Source: Pseudoalteromonas sp. XI10
GTDB taxonomy: Bacteria > Pseudomonadota > Gammaproteobacteria > Enterobacterales > Alteromonadaceae
NCBI RefSeq assembly: GCF_001469895.1
Contig: NZ_LOPY01000019.1
Span: forward strand, 372,001 to 436,000
Direction: 5' to 3'
DNA: 64,000 nt
The translations under genes were made by a program, and so were the position numbers. This document shows positions 17,264 to 26,737 of this stretch, piece after piece. The notes below the pieces were generated by a model. That model worked only from the letters and a program-made list of their open reading frames with translations, was not told where the DNA came from and did not search any database. How positions within the stretch are numbered: the first letter of the stretch is position 1; each line of letters starts with the position of its first letter.

Positions 17264-20200
17264 ATGTCTGCTAACTTATCCAAAAATGACTTATTAGCTA
17301 TCTTTGAAGAAATCAAACAAGAGCAAGAAACTCAGTTTCCTCTGTCTGAGCGCTTCATCAAACAGCTATTTAAGCCGCATGTGTTAAGTAAAGCAAAAGA
17401 GTATCACCAGAACGGCCAAATCAACTGGTTAGAGCATAACAGTGATTTTAGCGTTATTGATGCATCTATGTTTGGTAACGAAGGGAATACCTTTACTCAG
17501 CATATTGAGATCAGTAAATTACCAAGTGGCTTTTCGGTTGATTCGCATTGTACTTGTGGCTCTAAAACTAAATGCCGTCACATTGCAGCTGTGCTCCTAA
17601 AACTCAAAATTGAACATTCAGGTGACTACGGTGAAGACTACATCATTAACGATTGGTTTAGTGAGCTAAAAACACTTAAGCAAGTTACTAATGACAATGC
17701 CAAACAGGTTTTATTATTTGTTCTTGATGTAGAGAAATCTGTTGTAACCCTTACTCCTAAAATAGCTAATTATGACGTTGAGCATAACTATACTCTTGGT
17801 CGTAACCTTACCGAGCAGCAATTAAATAGTTTTGTAACCCCTACTGATTTATTAGAATCTGACTTTCGGTTATATAGTTGGATCCGTTCTCAAAATGCCC
17901 TTGGAAAACTTGAGCTTAAAGGTCAATGGGGCTTTGCAGCACTACAGCAATTAATTGCCACCCAGCGTTTGTTTTTAGGCCGTTCGCGCCAAGCAATTAA
18001 AGCTGACAGTATGCAAGCGTTAGAGTTTGATTGGAAACAAAACAAAGACTTAACGTCATTGAGCATGACGCTTGCTGGGCAAGATAATTGGTTATTGTTA
18101 AAAACAACACCCCCTACTTACCTTGACCCTGAGAAGCTAAAAGTAGGCCGAATTCGTACTCCGTTAACGGCTGATGAAATAGCGTTACTTGCCAATATGC
18201 CTGCTATTCACACAGAGAACTTTGATCGCGTTTATCAAAAGCTGAATGATAATTTTGGTGAAGGTGTGATCCCTCATGCATTTAAGGAAAGCAAAAAAAG
18301 CTTAGCTCGAACGGTATTCCCTGTCATCAGTATTAATAATGACGAGGGCACAATTCGCTTATCATTGCAGTTTAATTATCAAAACTCTTTGTATGATTTA
18401 AGCCAGGCGCCAGCTGATATATTAAACCAGTCATTAGAAAACACCGTTGTAAATGAATTAACAAACCTTGGCTTTGAATTATGTAAAGGGGCTTTACAAA
18501 CTGAGTTTATCTTTAATAAACAATCAGTTATTCATGAGCACTGGTTAAAGTTTGAAATAATTCCAAACTTATTAAAACGCGGTTGGAAAATTAATGATGA
18601 GTTAGCAGTCGGCAAAGTCCTTAAACAACTTTCATTGCAAGTTGAGCGTGGTAAAGGTCATCAGATAGTTAGTAAAATCGTGATCTCTGGTGTTAAAACT
18701 CAGCAATTGTTTGTGACTGATAACAATACTTATCAATCACTTAATCGACAAAGTGAGCGCTTTTATTACTTTACAGTAGGAAAACGCTTTGCTGTGGTTG
18801 AAAAGGCCGCGATGATGCAGCTTAATGATTATCGTGAACGTTTTGAGCATATTAAAACCCGTGACGAAATTTTAATGCCTTTGTCGTTTTTGCCTAAGCT
18901 TATCGAGCAAAAAGCAATTAAGGTTAATATTGTTGACGATGCTCTAGATGCTTACCTATCTGAATTAAATAGCTCACAACAGCTTATTAAAAAGTCCGAT
19001 ATTCAAGGCTTAAACCAAGGTGTGCAATTGCGTGAGTATCAACAGCACGGTGTTGATTGGCTTAACTTTTTAAAACGTCACCAGCTTGGTGGTATTTTGG
19101 CTGATGACATGGGGCTAGGTAAAACCCTACAAGTTATTGCCTTTTTAGCTAATGCCAAGCAATCACCACAAGCAGGCCCCACGTTAATTGTTTGCCCAAC
19201 CAGCTTGGTTGGTAACTGGCAAAGTGAAATTAATAAATTTGCGAGTAACTTAAAAATTACCACCGTTTTCGGTGCTGCGCGCAGCGACCAATTACAACAG
19301 TTGTCGCAAGCAGATTGTATTTTAACAACTTATCCTCTATTGAAGCGTGATATTGCCTTTTATTCGCCGCTGTATTTTGAAAACATCATTCTTGATGAAG
19401 CGCAATATATTAAAAACGACGCTGCGCAGGTTTCACGCTTGGTTAAGCGCCTTAATGCTGACTTTAAGCTCTGCTTAAGCGGCACGCCTATAGAAAATAA
19501 CTTATTTGAGCTTAAATCTTTGCTCGACTTTGCAATGCCTTCTTTACTTGGTTCGCAAGCACATTTTAAGAGCTATTTTCAAACGCCTATTGAGCGTGAT
19601 AACGACGTTGCTCGAGCTGATGAACTTAAGTCATTGATCATGCCATTTATCTTGCGTCGTACTAAAGCACAGGTAACGCAAGAGCTCCCAGAGAAGACTG
19701 AGCTAGTTAAAGAGTTTGAATTTGAGAGCAAACAAAAGGAAATTTACACCGGTATAACTGAATCTTTAGAACAGAAATTAGTCGACCTATTTGCACAGCA
19801 AGGTGTACAAAAAAGTAAGCTAGCCTTTTTAGATGCATTATTAAAGCTCAGACAAATCTGCTGTCATCCAAAATTGATCGACCCTAGTTCACAGGCTGGT
19901 AGCGCTAAACTTGAATGGTTATCTAAGCATTTGCCTATCATGCTTAGCGAAGGTCGTAAGGTGATTATATTCAGTCAATTCACCATGGCACTTGATGTCA
20001 TAGCAGAGCGATTAAATGAACTAGGCATCAGTTTTAGTATGCTTACCGGGCAAACAAGACACCGCGACCGTGTTATCGAAGAGTTTACTCAAGGTGATAC
20101 ATCCGTATTCTTAATTAGCCTTAAAGCCGGTGGTACAGGGCTAAACCTAACTCAAGCCGATACTGTGATTCATTTTGATCCTTGGTGGAACCCTGCTGTT

Positions 20201-20407
20201 GAGAAACAAGCGACAGATCGTGCCTACCGTATTGGCCAAACTAACCCTGTGTTTGTTTATAAATTGATTATGGCTAACTCAATTGAACAAAAAGTATTTA
20301 AAATGCAGCAGCATAAGCAAGCTCTTGTTGATGCATTATTTACCGAAAAATCAATGAGTTTTACTCAATTTGATGAAGAGCAAATGCTTGCTCTGATAAA
20401 AAATTAA
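17264..20407 (+). CDS. SNF2-family helicase with SWIM zinc finger
   Basis: A 1047-residue ATP-driven DNA translocase of the bacterial SNF2 type (HepA-like in its motor). A SWIM zinc-binding motif (CTCGSKTKCRH, about 95-107) is near the N-terminus. Motif I is DDMGLGKT (about 612-619), motif II is the DEAQ box LDEAQYIK, and the C-terminal helicase lobe shows KAGGTGLNL and DRAYRIGQ. Such proteins remodel protein-DNA complexes; the target is unknown. The gene follows the par locus, and its coding sequence contains one Rep iteron (18667) and one 17-bp palindrome (18482). No clear Shine-Dalgarno sequence is visible. Confidence 0.93.
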   Translation: MSANLSKNDLLAIFEEIKQEQETQFPLSERFIKQLFKPHVLSKAKEYHQNGQINWLEHNSDFSVIDASMFGNEGNTFTQHIEISKLPSGFSVDSHCTCGSKTKCRHIAAVLLKLKIEHSGDYGEDYIINDWFSELKTLKQVTNDNAKQVLLFVLDVEKSVVTLTPKIANYDVEHNYTLGRNLTEQQLNSFVTPTDLLESDFRLYSWIRSQNALGKLELKGQWGFAALQQLIATQRLFLGRSRQAIKADSMQALEFDWKQNKDLTSLSMTLAGQDNWLLLKTTPPTYLDPEKLKVGRIRTPLTADEIALLANMPAIHTENFDRVYQKLNDNFGEGVIPHAFKESKKSLARTVFPVISINNDEGTIRLSLQFNYQNSLYDLSQAPADILNQSLENTVVNELTNLGFELCKGALQTEFIFNKQSVIHEHWLKFEIIPNLLKRGWKINDELAVGKVLKQLSLQVERGKGHQIVSKIVISGVKTQQLFVTDNNTYQSLNRQSERFYYFTVGKRFAVVEKAAMMQLNDYRERFEHIKTRDEILMPLSFLPKLIEQKAIKVNIVDDALDAYLSELNSSQQLIKKSDIQGLNQGVQLREYQQHGVDWLNFLKRHQLGGILADDMGLGKTLQVIAFLANAKQSPQAGPTLIVCPTSLVGNWQSEINKFASNLKITTVFGAARSDQLQQLSQADCILTTYPLLKRDIAFYSPLYFENIILDEAQYIKNDAAQVSRLVKRLNADFKLCLSGTPIENNLFELKSLLDFAMPSLLGSQAHFKSYFQTPIERDNDVARADELKSLIMPFILRRTKAQVTQELPEKTELVKEFEFESKQKEIYTGITESLEQKLVDLFAQQGVQKSKLAFLDALLKLRQICCHPKLIDPSSQAGSAKLEWLSKHLPIMLSEGRKVIIFSQFTMALDVIAERLNELGISFSMLTGQTRHRDRVIEEFTQGDTSVFLISLKAGGTGLNLTQADTVIHFDPWWNPAVEKQATDRAYRIGQTNPVFVYKLIMANSIEQKVFKMQQHKQALVDALFTEKSMSFTQFDEEQMLALIKN
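18482..18498. repeat. 17-bp palindrome TGTAAA-GGGGC-TTTACA (copy 1)
   Basis: Exact inverted hexamers around a five-base G/C core, inside the helicase gene. It belongs to the seven-member family described in the findings. Confidence 0.6.
18667..18685 (+). repeat. Dispersed Rep iteron in the helicase gene
   Basis: AGTTAGTAAAATCGTGATC matches the iteron consensus at every fixed position but lies inside coding sequence 1.5 kb beyond the par-side array. Confidence 0.65.
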
Positions 20408-20534
20408 ATTTTTTTAAAGTTTTTTTGAACTAATCAAATTTTGGGGCGTCTATTATTATGCTTGTTGTTAAATTGCAGTTTACATAAGCATTATGTTGAT
20501 TTCCCATTTGGTTACTAAATTTTAGTAATGTTAG

Positions 20535-20557
20535 AGCCAGCTCACTTTGAGCTGGCT
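20535..20557 (+). terminator. Intrinsic terminator after the SNF2 gene
   Basis: AGCCAGCTCA (20535-20544) pairs with TGAGCTGGCT (20548-20557), followed by a run of seven T. It lies in the 229-bp gap before rmuC. Confidence 0.88.
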
Positions 20558-20636
20558 TTTTTTATGCCTAAACCCCCTACTCTGCTGAGCACTAATTCGT
20601 TATGATGATGTGTCTTTAAGTTATTGAGTTTTCGTT

Positions 20637-22103
20637 ATGATTACAGAGCTGATTGCACAGATTAATTGGCAAAGTGTAGTGCTTGGTGCTGCTGTAGGTG
20701 CTGTTGCAAGTGGTGTTATTTTTGCCTTACAAAAAAGTCGCTTAAAAAATCAGTTAACCGAACTACAAAATAGTCAGCAAATCCAGCAAAATCATTTAGA
20801 ACAAAAGCAGCTGCAACTTGAACAAAGCCAACTTACGCTTTCGCAGTTACAGCAAGATTACGCTGAGCAACGTGATGAGTCTCAACACTTTAAAACCCGC
20901 TTTGTAGAACAAGAAAAGCAAGCACAACAATACAACCAGTTTTGGCGTCAAGTTGAAGCTGAGCTTGCTGACACTAAAGCTGCACTTAATCAGCGCGATG
21001 TTGATTTAAGTACCTTACGAAGCACTATAGAGCAAAAAGAACTGCATTTTAAAGAGCAGCTTAGTCATATCAAAGAAAGCAAAGAGCAACTCAAAAAAGA
21101 GTTTGAAAACCTCGCTAATCAAATCCTTGAAGAAAAATCACAACGTTTTAAAACCTTAAACCAAGAGAGTATTGAGCAACTTTTAAAACCGGTTCAGGGT
21201 GAGCTAAAAGGCTTTCGCGATAAGATGGAATTGATCCACGTGGAAGATCTAAAGCAGCGTGCAGCACTAAAAACTGAGTTATTGCATTTACAGGCTAAAA
21301 GCCAAGCCATCACCGAACAAGCTGATAGGCTGAGCACCGCATTACAAGGGCAAAAGAAAACCCAAGGTAATTGGGGGGAGTTAATGCTTGAAAATGTACT
21401 AGACAGCGCAGGGCTGCGTGCTGGAGTAGATTATCAGCGAGAAGTATCGTTTAACACCGAAGATGGCCGTTTGCGCCCAGATGTTGTGGTGTATTTACCT
21501 CAGCAACGTCATTTAGTTATCGATGCTAAAACTTCTTTAAACGCGTATACGCGCTATGTAAATGCCGATACAGAGCTTGAGGCGCAGCAAGCGCTTAAAG
21601 AGCATGTCACGGCGGTGCAATCACGTATAAACGAGTTAGCAAGCAAAGCCTACGACAGACTACCCGGTATTAACTCCCCCGAAGTGGTGATCATGTTTGT
21701 ACCAATAGAGTCTGCATTTGTTGAAGCGCTTAAGTACCAGAGTGATATTTATCAGCAAGCAATCGAAAAAAATATCTTAGTTGCAACTCCAACGACCTTA
21801 CTGACTAGCTTGAACATCGTAAAACAATTGTGGCGTTTTGAAGAGCAAACTAAATACTCAAAAGAACTTGCCGCCCGTGCTGAGCGTTTTTACAACAAGC
21901 TCAATGGTTTCCTAACCAGTATGGAAGGGGTTGGCAAGCAATTAGACCGCGCCAAAGAAAGCTATGATAAAGCGTTTTCTCAGCTGTACCGCGGTAAAGG
22001 AAACTTGATTAAGCAGGCTTCTGAGTTCAAAGAGTTGGGGGTTTCTGTTCAAAAAGAGTTACCCGCGGAAACTGTTGAAAAAGCCCAATTAGAGTTAGAT
22101 TAA
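20637..22103 (+). CDS. rmuC: DNA recombination protein RmuC
   Basis: A 488-residue RmuC-family protein, thought to limit recombination at inverted repeats; its restriction-endonuclease-like fold suggests a nuclease. A short N-terminal membrane segment (about 14-32) is followed by a long glutamine-rich coiled coil (about 35-200). The conserved domain shows GNWGELMLENVL (about 243-254), RPDVVVYLP and VIDAKTSLNAY (about 290-300). These are the family's best-conserved stretches. The next gene follows after one base, so they are probably cotranscribed. Confidence 0.93.
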   Translation: MITELIAQINWQSVVLGAAVGAVASGVIFALQKSRLKNQLTELQNSQQIQQNHLEQKQLQLEQSQLTLSQLQQDYAEQRDESQHFKTRFVEQEKQAQQYNQFWRQVEAELADTKAALNQRDVDLSTLRSTIEQKELHFKEQLSHIKESKEQLKKEFENLANQILEEKSQRFKTLNQESIEQLLKPVQGELKGFRDKMELIHVEDLKQRAALKTELLHLQAKSQAITEQADRLSTALQGQKKTQGNWGELMLENVLDSAGLRAGVDYQREVSFNTEDGRLRPDVVVYLPQQRHLVIDAKTSLNAYTRYVNADTELEAQQALKEHVTAVQSRINELASKAYDRLPGINSPEVVIMFVPIESAFVEALKYQSDIYQQAIEKNILVATPTTLLTSLNIVKQLWRFEEQTKYSKELAARAERFYNKLNGFLTSMEGVGKQLDRAKESYDKAFSQLYRGKGNLIKQASEFKELGVSVQKELPAETVEKAQLELD

Positions 22104-22104
22104 T

Positions 22105-23082
22105 ATGCAGGTTTTAAAGCGTATCGGGTTTGTTGTTTTGGCATCTGTATGTTTTGCAACTACTGTCAAAGCTGCAAATTATGATTACGACAGCCAACTT
22201 AATAAAGCGTTACACGCTAATAAACTCGTTGCAATTGGTGATGTTCATGGCAGCAAGCATGTTGTTACTAGGCTTATTAAATACTTAGATGAGCCTAGTA
22301 ACTGGCAGCAGCTTGATGATCTTGTCGTTGAGTTTGGTAATGCGCGGTATCAAGATTTAGCTGATCAATATTTGTTGAGCAAACAGAATATAAGCATTGA
22401 TGACGTAAGGCACATTTGGCGCGACACCTTGTATTTTATGGCATGGCAATATGATGTTTATGAGCAATTAGTTTTAAAGTTAAAACAGCTTAATAGTACC
22501 CGTGAACATAAAGTTCGTCTTGTCCTTGCTGAGCCTGCAATGAACTGGCAAACCCTCTCTAAAGAGGATTGGCAAAAGCTAGAACGTAGCCGTGAAACTG
22601 GCTATTTAGAGGCAATAAATCAGCATGTTGTCGCTAAGCATCGCCGTGCAATCTTACTCTTTGGTGCATTTCACACGTTTAAAAAGCCGGTAGTTATAAG
22701 CAATCAAGCTTCGCCTTTTAGTTCTGTTATTGCATTACTTGAGCAGCAAAAACCGGGCTCCACATACACTGTTTGGCCTGCGATGAAAAACGATGGTATT
22801 GCATCATCATACCCTGCGGACAGCTTGATCCCTTTATCGGCTAATAGTTCGTTGAATAAGCCGTTAGCGTCAATGTCTAAGCGCTTTGCGACAAATAATA
22901 ATGTAAGCCTTGCGGATGTTGCAGATGCCTATTATGTGCTAAAAAACACTGACAGAAATGCGCCATTAAGTGATGCGGCTTTAAATGATCTGGCGTGGCA
23001 TAAAGAGTTAAAACGTCGTGCTGAAATAGTGTCACCAAGAAGTGCTAAACAAATCCACTCTTGGCTTAGCCAACATAACTAA
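22105..23082 (+). CDS. Secreted ChaN/EreA-like protein of unknown role
   Basis: The 325-residue protein starts with a cleavable signal peptide (about 1-23, ending VKAAN). It has three short motifs seen in the ChaN/EreA-like fold: AIGDVHGS (about 42-49), a glutamate in VVEFGNARYQD, and LLFGAFHTFK (about 190). ChaN binds haem, and EreA is an esterase; neither function can be claimed here. It starts one base after rmuC, so the two share a transcript, but no functional link is evident. A strong bidirectional terminator follows. Confidence 0.6.
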   Translation: MQVLKRIGFVVLASVCFATTVKAANYDYDSQLNKALHANKLVAIGDVHGSKHVVTRLIKYLDEPSNWQQLDDLVVEFGNARYQDLADQYLLSKQNISIDDVRHIWRDTLYFMAWQYDVYEQLVLKLKQLNSTREHKVRLVLAEPAMNWQTLSKEDWQKLERSRETGYLEAINQHVVAKHRRAILLFGAFHTFKKPVVISNQASPFSSVIALLEQQKPGSTYTVWPAMKNDGIASSYPADSLIPLSANSSLNKPLASMSKRFATNNNVSLADVADAYYVLKNTDRNAPLSDAALNDLAWHKELKRRAEIVSPRSAKQIHSWLSQHN

Positions 23083-23083
23083 T

Positions 23084-23110
23084 AAAAAGCCAACGTCATG
23101 TTGGCTTTTT
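23084..23110. terminator. Bidirectional intrinsic terminator
   Basis: AAAAAGCCAAC (23084-23094) pairs with GTTGGCTTTTT (23100-23110), 11 bp with a 5-base loop, between convergent genes. Confidence 0.92.
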
Positions 23111-23111
23111 A

Positions 23112-23816
23112 TTAGTTAATAAGTTCTGCTGAAACAATATCGTTGAGCATTAAAAAGTGGTTAAGTACAGACTCTTCAAGTTCGAATACCTGCGCTAGTT
23201 TTTCGCCACTTGCTGACATCCCTGTTTGCGCACCAGCAAACTCAATATGCAACCCTAAACGCTTCAGGGTTTGAGCGTCGTAACTATAAATAGCAGAATC
23301 ACGTTTCTCTGTAATACCAGGCATCATACCTATGATAGTAACCGCCTGTTCAACATTAATGATATCGAAGAATTGTCGCTCTGCGGCTTGCCATTTTGCT
23401 ATATAGCTAGCGACCTCAGGTGGTTGCTCCATGGGCACGTATAATGGCTGTAATGAGCCCCCATGCCAGCCAATAACGGCTTGCTCTTCAACGAGGACAT
23501 GTGGGCTTGCGGTAAGTACATAGTTGGCACAAGACGATGCACAAAGCTCGTGTACCACAACATCGAGTTGATATTCATGAACTAAGCCACCTAAATGTAA
23601 ACCCGCCATCACATCACCACCTTGGCTATTAATAACCAAGGTGTTGATTTGTTGATCGCTACTTACTAATAACTGTTCGAACTTTTCAACATTTTGCTTT
23701 GATGTTTCGCCCTGAAAATAAATAGTGCCCGGCGATACTTCACTAATTTCAGCAACGCTTTGCTGTGTTGTTTTACAACCAACCAGCAGCACGCTCAATA
23801 AGAATAAAAAACGCAT
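23112..23816 (-). CDS. ClpP/crotonase-fold-like lipoprotein (COG3904 type)
   Basis: A 234-residue predicted lipoprotein: the start MRFLFLLSVLLVGC ends in the lipobox LVGC. The body has LVINSQGGDVMAGLHLG, CASSCANYVLTAS and IGWHGG. This pattern is that of periplasmic proteins related to ClpP/SppA proteases, where the serine after CAS would be the nucleophile. Activity is unproven. I choose ATG 23816 because AAGG lies eight bases upstream and the lipobox then fits; an upstream TTG (23855) gives a poorer signal. It is convergent with the ChaN-like gene. Confidence 0.7.
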   Translation of the reverse strand: MRFLFLLSVLLVGCKTTQQSVAEISEVSPGTIYFQGETSKQNVEKFEQLLVSSDQQINTLVINSQGGDVMAGLHLGGLVHEYQLDVVVHELCASSCANYVLTASPHVLVEEQAVIGWHGGSLQPLYVPMEQPPEVASYIAKWQAAERQFFDIINVEQAVTIIGMMPGITEKRDSAIYSYDAQTLKRLGLHIEFAGAQTGMSASGEKLAQVFELEESVLNHFLMLNDIVSAELIN

Positions 23817-23942
23817 TAACAATGCCTTGAAGTTTTGTTTGTATACAGTGCGCAATTTAATAATATGTCATTAACGAACTGCAAAAATGGCATAGTACGT
23901 TTTTTTACTTGAGAAATAAATCCACATAATAGGAACAATTGT

Positions 23943-24518
23943 ATGAATATTGGAATTTACATCTATGATGATGCCGAAGTACTCGATTTCTCAGGTCCGT
24001 TTGAGGTGTTTAGTACAGCCAAGCGCCTATCGAATAATGATTGGCAAGTGAGTTTAATTGCCGAAAGTGATAGTCCTGTACTTGCCCGCGGCGGTTATAG
24101 TGTAAACCCCCATTACAGCTTTGCTGACTGCCCTTCCCTTGATCTCCTTGTTGTGGTTGGTGGCGACCATACACGAGAGCTAGAAAAAGCAGAGGTTATT
24201 ACTTGGTTAAAACACACAGCCACTAACACCAAGCGTGTTGCCTCTGTTTGTACCGGAGCATTTTTGCTTGCTAAAACAGGGCTTTTGAACGGTAAAAATG
24301 TCACGACTCATTGGCAAGATCAACCAGAGTTGGCTGCTTTGTTTTCTGAGCTCAATGTGATTTCAGATACTCGTTGGATCACCGATGGTAAGTTTACCAG
24401 CTCAGGAGGAATTTCTGCTGGCATTGATATGAGCCTAGCGTTAGTCGCTGAGTTTATTAGTTACGAGCACGCCCTACTAACTGCTAAACAGATGGAATAT
24501 CAATGGCAGACTTTATAA
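23943..24518 (+). CDS. DJ-1/PfpI-family protein (isonitrile hydratase-like)
   Basis: A 191-residue class I glutamine amidotransferase-like fold. The nucleophile elbow is ASVCTGAFLLAK (cysteine about 101), and there is an N-terminal DDAEVLDFSGPFEVF, the usual pattern for the isonitrile hydratase/AraC-N-terminal branch. There is no C-terminal HTH, so it is the enzyme-like form. The substrate cannot be told. Its 3' end overlaps the convergent LysR gene by six bases. One copy of the 17-bp palindrome lies in its coding sequence (24101). Confidence 0.82.
   Translation: MNIGIYIYDDAEVLDFSGPFEVFSTAKRLSNNDWQVSLIAESDSPVLARGGYSVNPHYSFADCPSLDLLVVVGGDHTRELEKAEVITWLKHTATNTKRVASVCTGAFLLAKTGLLNGKNVTTHWQDQPELAALFSELNVISDTRWITDGKFTSSGGISAGIDMSLALVAEFISYEHALLTAKQMEYQWQTL
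24101..24117. repeat. 17-bp palindrome TGTAAA-CCCCC-ATTACA (copy 2)
   Basis: One mismatch from perfect symmetry, with an all-C core, inside the DJ-1/PfpI gene. Confidence 0.5.
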
Positions 24519-25394
24519 TTTCTCAGCAATGTAGTCGGTTATAAACTGTTTTAAACAGACAGCCTTTTTACTCAGTAAACGTGCGCTTGGCCAGATAGCA
24601 TAAATGTCGCGGTTTTCTCCTCGCCAGTGTGGCAGTACTTGAACTAACTGCTGAGATTTTAGTTCATCTATAACCTCAAACCGAGGCAACAAAGCAATAC
24701 CTTGCTCATCACAAACTAAGTATTTTACAAATCCGGTATCGTTAAAAGTAGAAGCAAATCGGCACATGTGAGTATAAGTTGCATTCGTTTGCGTATTGGT
24801 TAGCTGCCACTTATTTCTCAACGTGGTACCAATTAACCTATGCTGTTTTAAATCAGTTGGCTCTTCTATGGCAGGTGCCGAATCAAGGTATGTTTTTGTG
24901 CTTACAAATAAGGTATCAACACTGCCTAACTTTTTTTGATGGAGCATAGAATCAGCCTGCGGCCCGACTCTTATTGCTATATCAGCTTGGCTTTTACTCA
25001 GATCTTCTAGTTGATTATTAAGCAGTAGCTCAAGTTGAATATCAGGGTACTGTTTAGTAAATGCGAGCCACATCGGCTTTAAGAAACCATGACTAATATT
25101 CAGAGGTGCTAAAACTTTAAGCTTTCCTGACAATTGTGCTTTTTGCTCATTGAGTTGGCGATGAGTTTGTTCAAATTGCTCAATTAATTCAACATAACTT
25201 TGAAAGTATACCTCTCCTGCTTGTGTTAACGTGCATTGCCTTGCTGAGCGATTCAAAAGCTGTTCGCCTAGGCGTTGCTCAAGTCGTTGCAAGCGTCTCG
25301 ATACAGTTGCGGTAGGCAACGACAAGCTCTCAGCCGCATTACGTAGGCCACCTTGTTTAACAATTTGTATGAATAGAGCAATATCGTCAATCAT
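24513..25394 (-). CDS. LysR-family transcriptional regulator
   Basis: A 293-residue LysR regulator. The N-terminal winged HTH (about 3-60) reads ALFIQIVKQGGLRNAAESL and TVSRRLQRLEQRLG. It is followed by the LysR substrate-binding domain (about 88-290, with DIAIRVGPQ). It has the length and style of CrgA/YafC-type regulators that control a neighbouring enzyme. It faces the DUF2938 gene divergently across 100 bp and overlaps the DJ-1/PfpI gene at the other end, so either could be its target. Confidence 0.9.
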   Translation of the reverse strand: MIDDIALFIQIVKQGGLRNAAESLSLPTATVSRRLQRLEQRLGEQLLNRSARQCTLTQAGEVYFQSYVELIEQFEQTHRQLNEQKAQLSGKLKVLAPLNISHGFLKPMWLAFTKQYPDIQLELLLNNQLEDLSKSQADIAIRVGPQADSMLHQKKLGSVDTLFVSTKTYLDSAPAIEEPTDLKQHRLIGTTLRNKWQLTNTQTNATYTHMCRFASTFNDTGFVKYLVCDEQGIALLPRFEVIDELKSQQLVQVLPHWRGENRDIYAIWPSARLLSKKAVCLKQFITDYIAEKL

Positions 25395-25494
25395 GTTCTC
25401 ATTTATGCAATCATAGTTTGTTTATCTTGCTATTTTTAGCATTTTTGCAATTAGATATCATGTCTTTTATTAAATCATTTAAGAGCATCTAATT

Positions 25495-25983
25495 ATGAGT
25501 GTTAATGATATTTATGTGATAACTTTTGTAGGCATAGCGGCGACTTTGCTCATTGATCTTTATGCTTTTCTGCTGGCTAAAGTGTTTAAGATACCGTCAT
25601 TAAACTTTTGTTTAGTTGGCCGTTGGGGCTTGGGTTTATTAGATGGAAAGTTTAAGCACCTGAATATAGCAACTAGTCCAGTTAAGCAGTTTGAGTGCGT
25701 GTTTGGCTGGTGTTTACACTACTTTATTGGTGTTTTACTTTCGTTTCTATTTATATTATTGGTCGGTATTGCTTGGCTTGAACAGCCCACCTTAATCGCT
25801 GCATGTATATTTGGATTAGCTAGCGTATCTATGCCATTTTTTGTTATGCAGCCCGCTTTAGGGATGGGGATAATGGCTACGAAAACAGCAAACCCACTCC
25901 AAGCCCGCTTAAAAAGTGCTGTAACTCACCTACTTTTTGGTGTCGGAATATATTTATCAGCTCAATTCATTCAATTTATTTAG
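25495..25983 (+). CDS. DUF2938 membrane protein
   Basis: A 162-residue protein with four hydrophobic segments (about 8-30, 72-95, 98-120 and 140-160). The conserved pattern is that of DUF2938: GRWGLGLLDGKF, then GWCLHYFIGVLLS, then MQPALGMGIMATKTANP. The family function is not known. It is read divergently from the LysR gene at 25394 and is followed nine bases later by tpm, with AGGAG in the gap. The two probably form one operon under LysR control. Confidence 0.82.
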   Translation: MSVNDIYVITFVGIAATLLIDLYAFLLAKVFKIPSLNFCLVGRWGLGLLDGKFKHLNIATSPVKQFECVFGWCLHYFIGVLLSFLFILLVGIAWLEQPTLIAACIFGLASVSMPFFVMQPALGMGIMATKTANPLQARLKSAVTHLLFGVGIYLSAQFIQFI

Positions 25984-25992
25984 GAGTATGTA

Positions 25993-26625
25993 ATGGACGC
26001 AAAGCATTGGCATCAACGTTGGGAAAATAACGAAATTGGTTTTCATGAAGGAGACGTTAACCGTTATCTAGATCAGTATTTTACTAACTTGAATTTGCAG
26101 CAAGGCGATACTGTTTTTGTACCACTGTGCGGAAAAACTCACGACATTCATTATTTGCTAGCGCAAGGTATGCGTGTTGTTGGGGCAGAACTTAGTGAGA
26201 TTGCCATTAAGCAGTTATTTGATGAGTTAAAGCTAGAACCCGAAGTTAGCCAACACGGTGAACTATTACGTTACCAAGGCGCAAATCTAACCGTTTGGGT
26301 GGGTGATATTTTTGCACTTACCGCGAATGAACTTGGCACTATCAACGCGGTTTATGACCGTGCCGCTTTAGTTGCGCTACCAAAGCCAGTGCGCATTCGC
26401 TATACCCAGCATTTACTTGAATTAACTAATAGAGCTAAACAGTTAGTGGTGGTATTTGAGTATCAGCAAAGTGAGTTTTCGGGTCCACCGTTTAGTGTGG
26501 TCGCCGATGAACTACATCAGCACTACGATGCTTTTTATCAACTAACATTACTGTGCAAAGAACCTCTCGAAGGTGGCTTAAAAGGGCAAGTCCCTGCTAT
26601 GAACGTAGCTTTTCTTCTAAGTTAG
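25993..26625 (+). CDS. tpm: Thiopurine S-methyltransferase
   Basis: A 210-residue SAM-dependent methyltransferase of the Tpm family. It starts KHWHQRWENNEIGFHEGDVN, has the SAM-binding VPLCGKTHDI (about 43-52) and GAELSEIAI, and ends with VPAMNVAFLLS. Bacterial Tpm methylates thiopurines and, in some species, tellurite or selenite; the natural role is uncertain. AGGAG lies eleven bases before the ATG. It contains a Rep iteron at 26071. It is cotranscribed with the DUF2938 gene by spacing. Confidence 0.9.
   Translation: MDAKHWHQRWENNEIGFHEGDVNRYLDQYFTNLNLQQGDTVFVPLCGKTHDIHYLLAQGMRVVGAELSEIAIKQLFDELKLEPEVSQHGELLRYQGANLTVWVGDIFALTANELGTINAVYDRAALVALPKPVRIRYTQHLLELTNRAKQLVVVFEYQQSEFSGPPFSVVADELHQHYDAFYQLTLLCKEPLEGGLKGQVPAMNVAFLLS
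26071..26089 (-). repeat. Dispersed Rep iteron in tpm
   Basis: GATCAGTATTTTACTAACT (plus strand) is the reverse complement of a consensus iteron, about 9 kb from the par-side array, within coding sequence. Confidence 0.62.
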
Positions 26626-26634
26626 TACTTACAA

Positions 26635-26662
26635 ACTAGTGGTGTGTAAATTCACACCCTAG
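26635..26662 (+). terminator. Possible hairpin after tpm
   Basis: An imperfect stem, ACTAG-GGTGTG against CACACC-CTAGT with one bulged base, lies just after tpm. The T-run is short and displaced, so termination is only plausible. Confidence 0.35.
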
Positions 26663-26737
26663 TTGTGCGTTTTTGTGGCTAGTTATTGTACCTCTGTGCG
26701 TGCACTATAGAGATAAGCGTATTTAAGGAGTACATTT

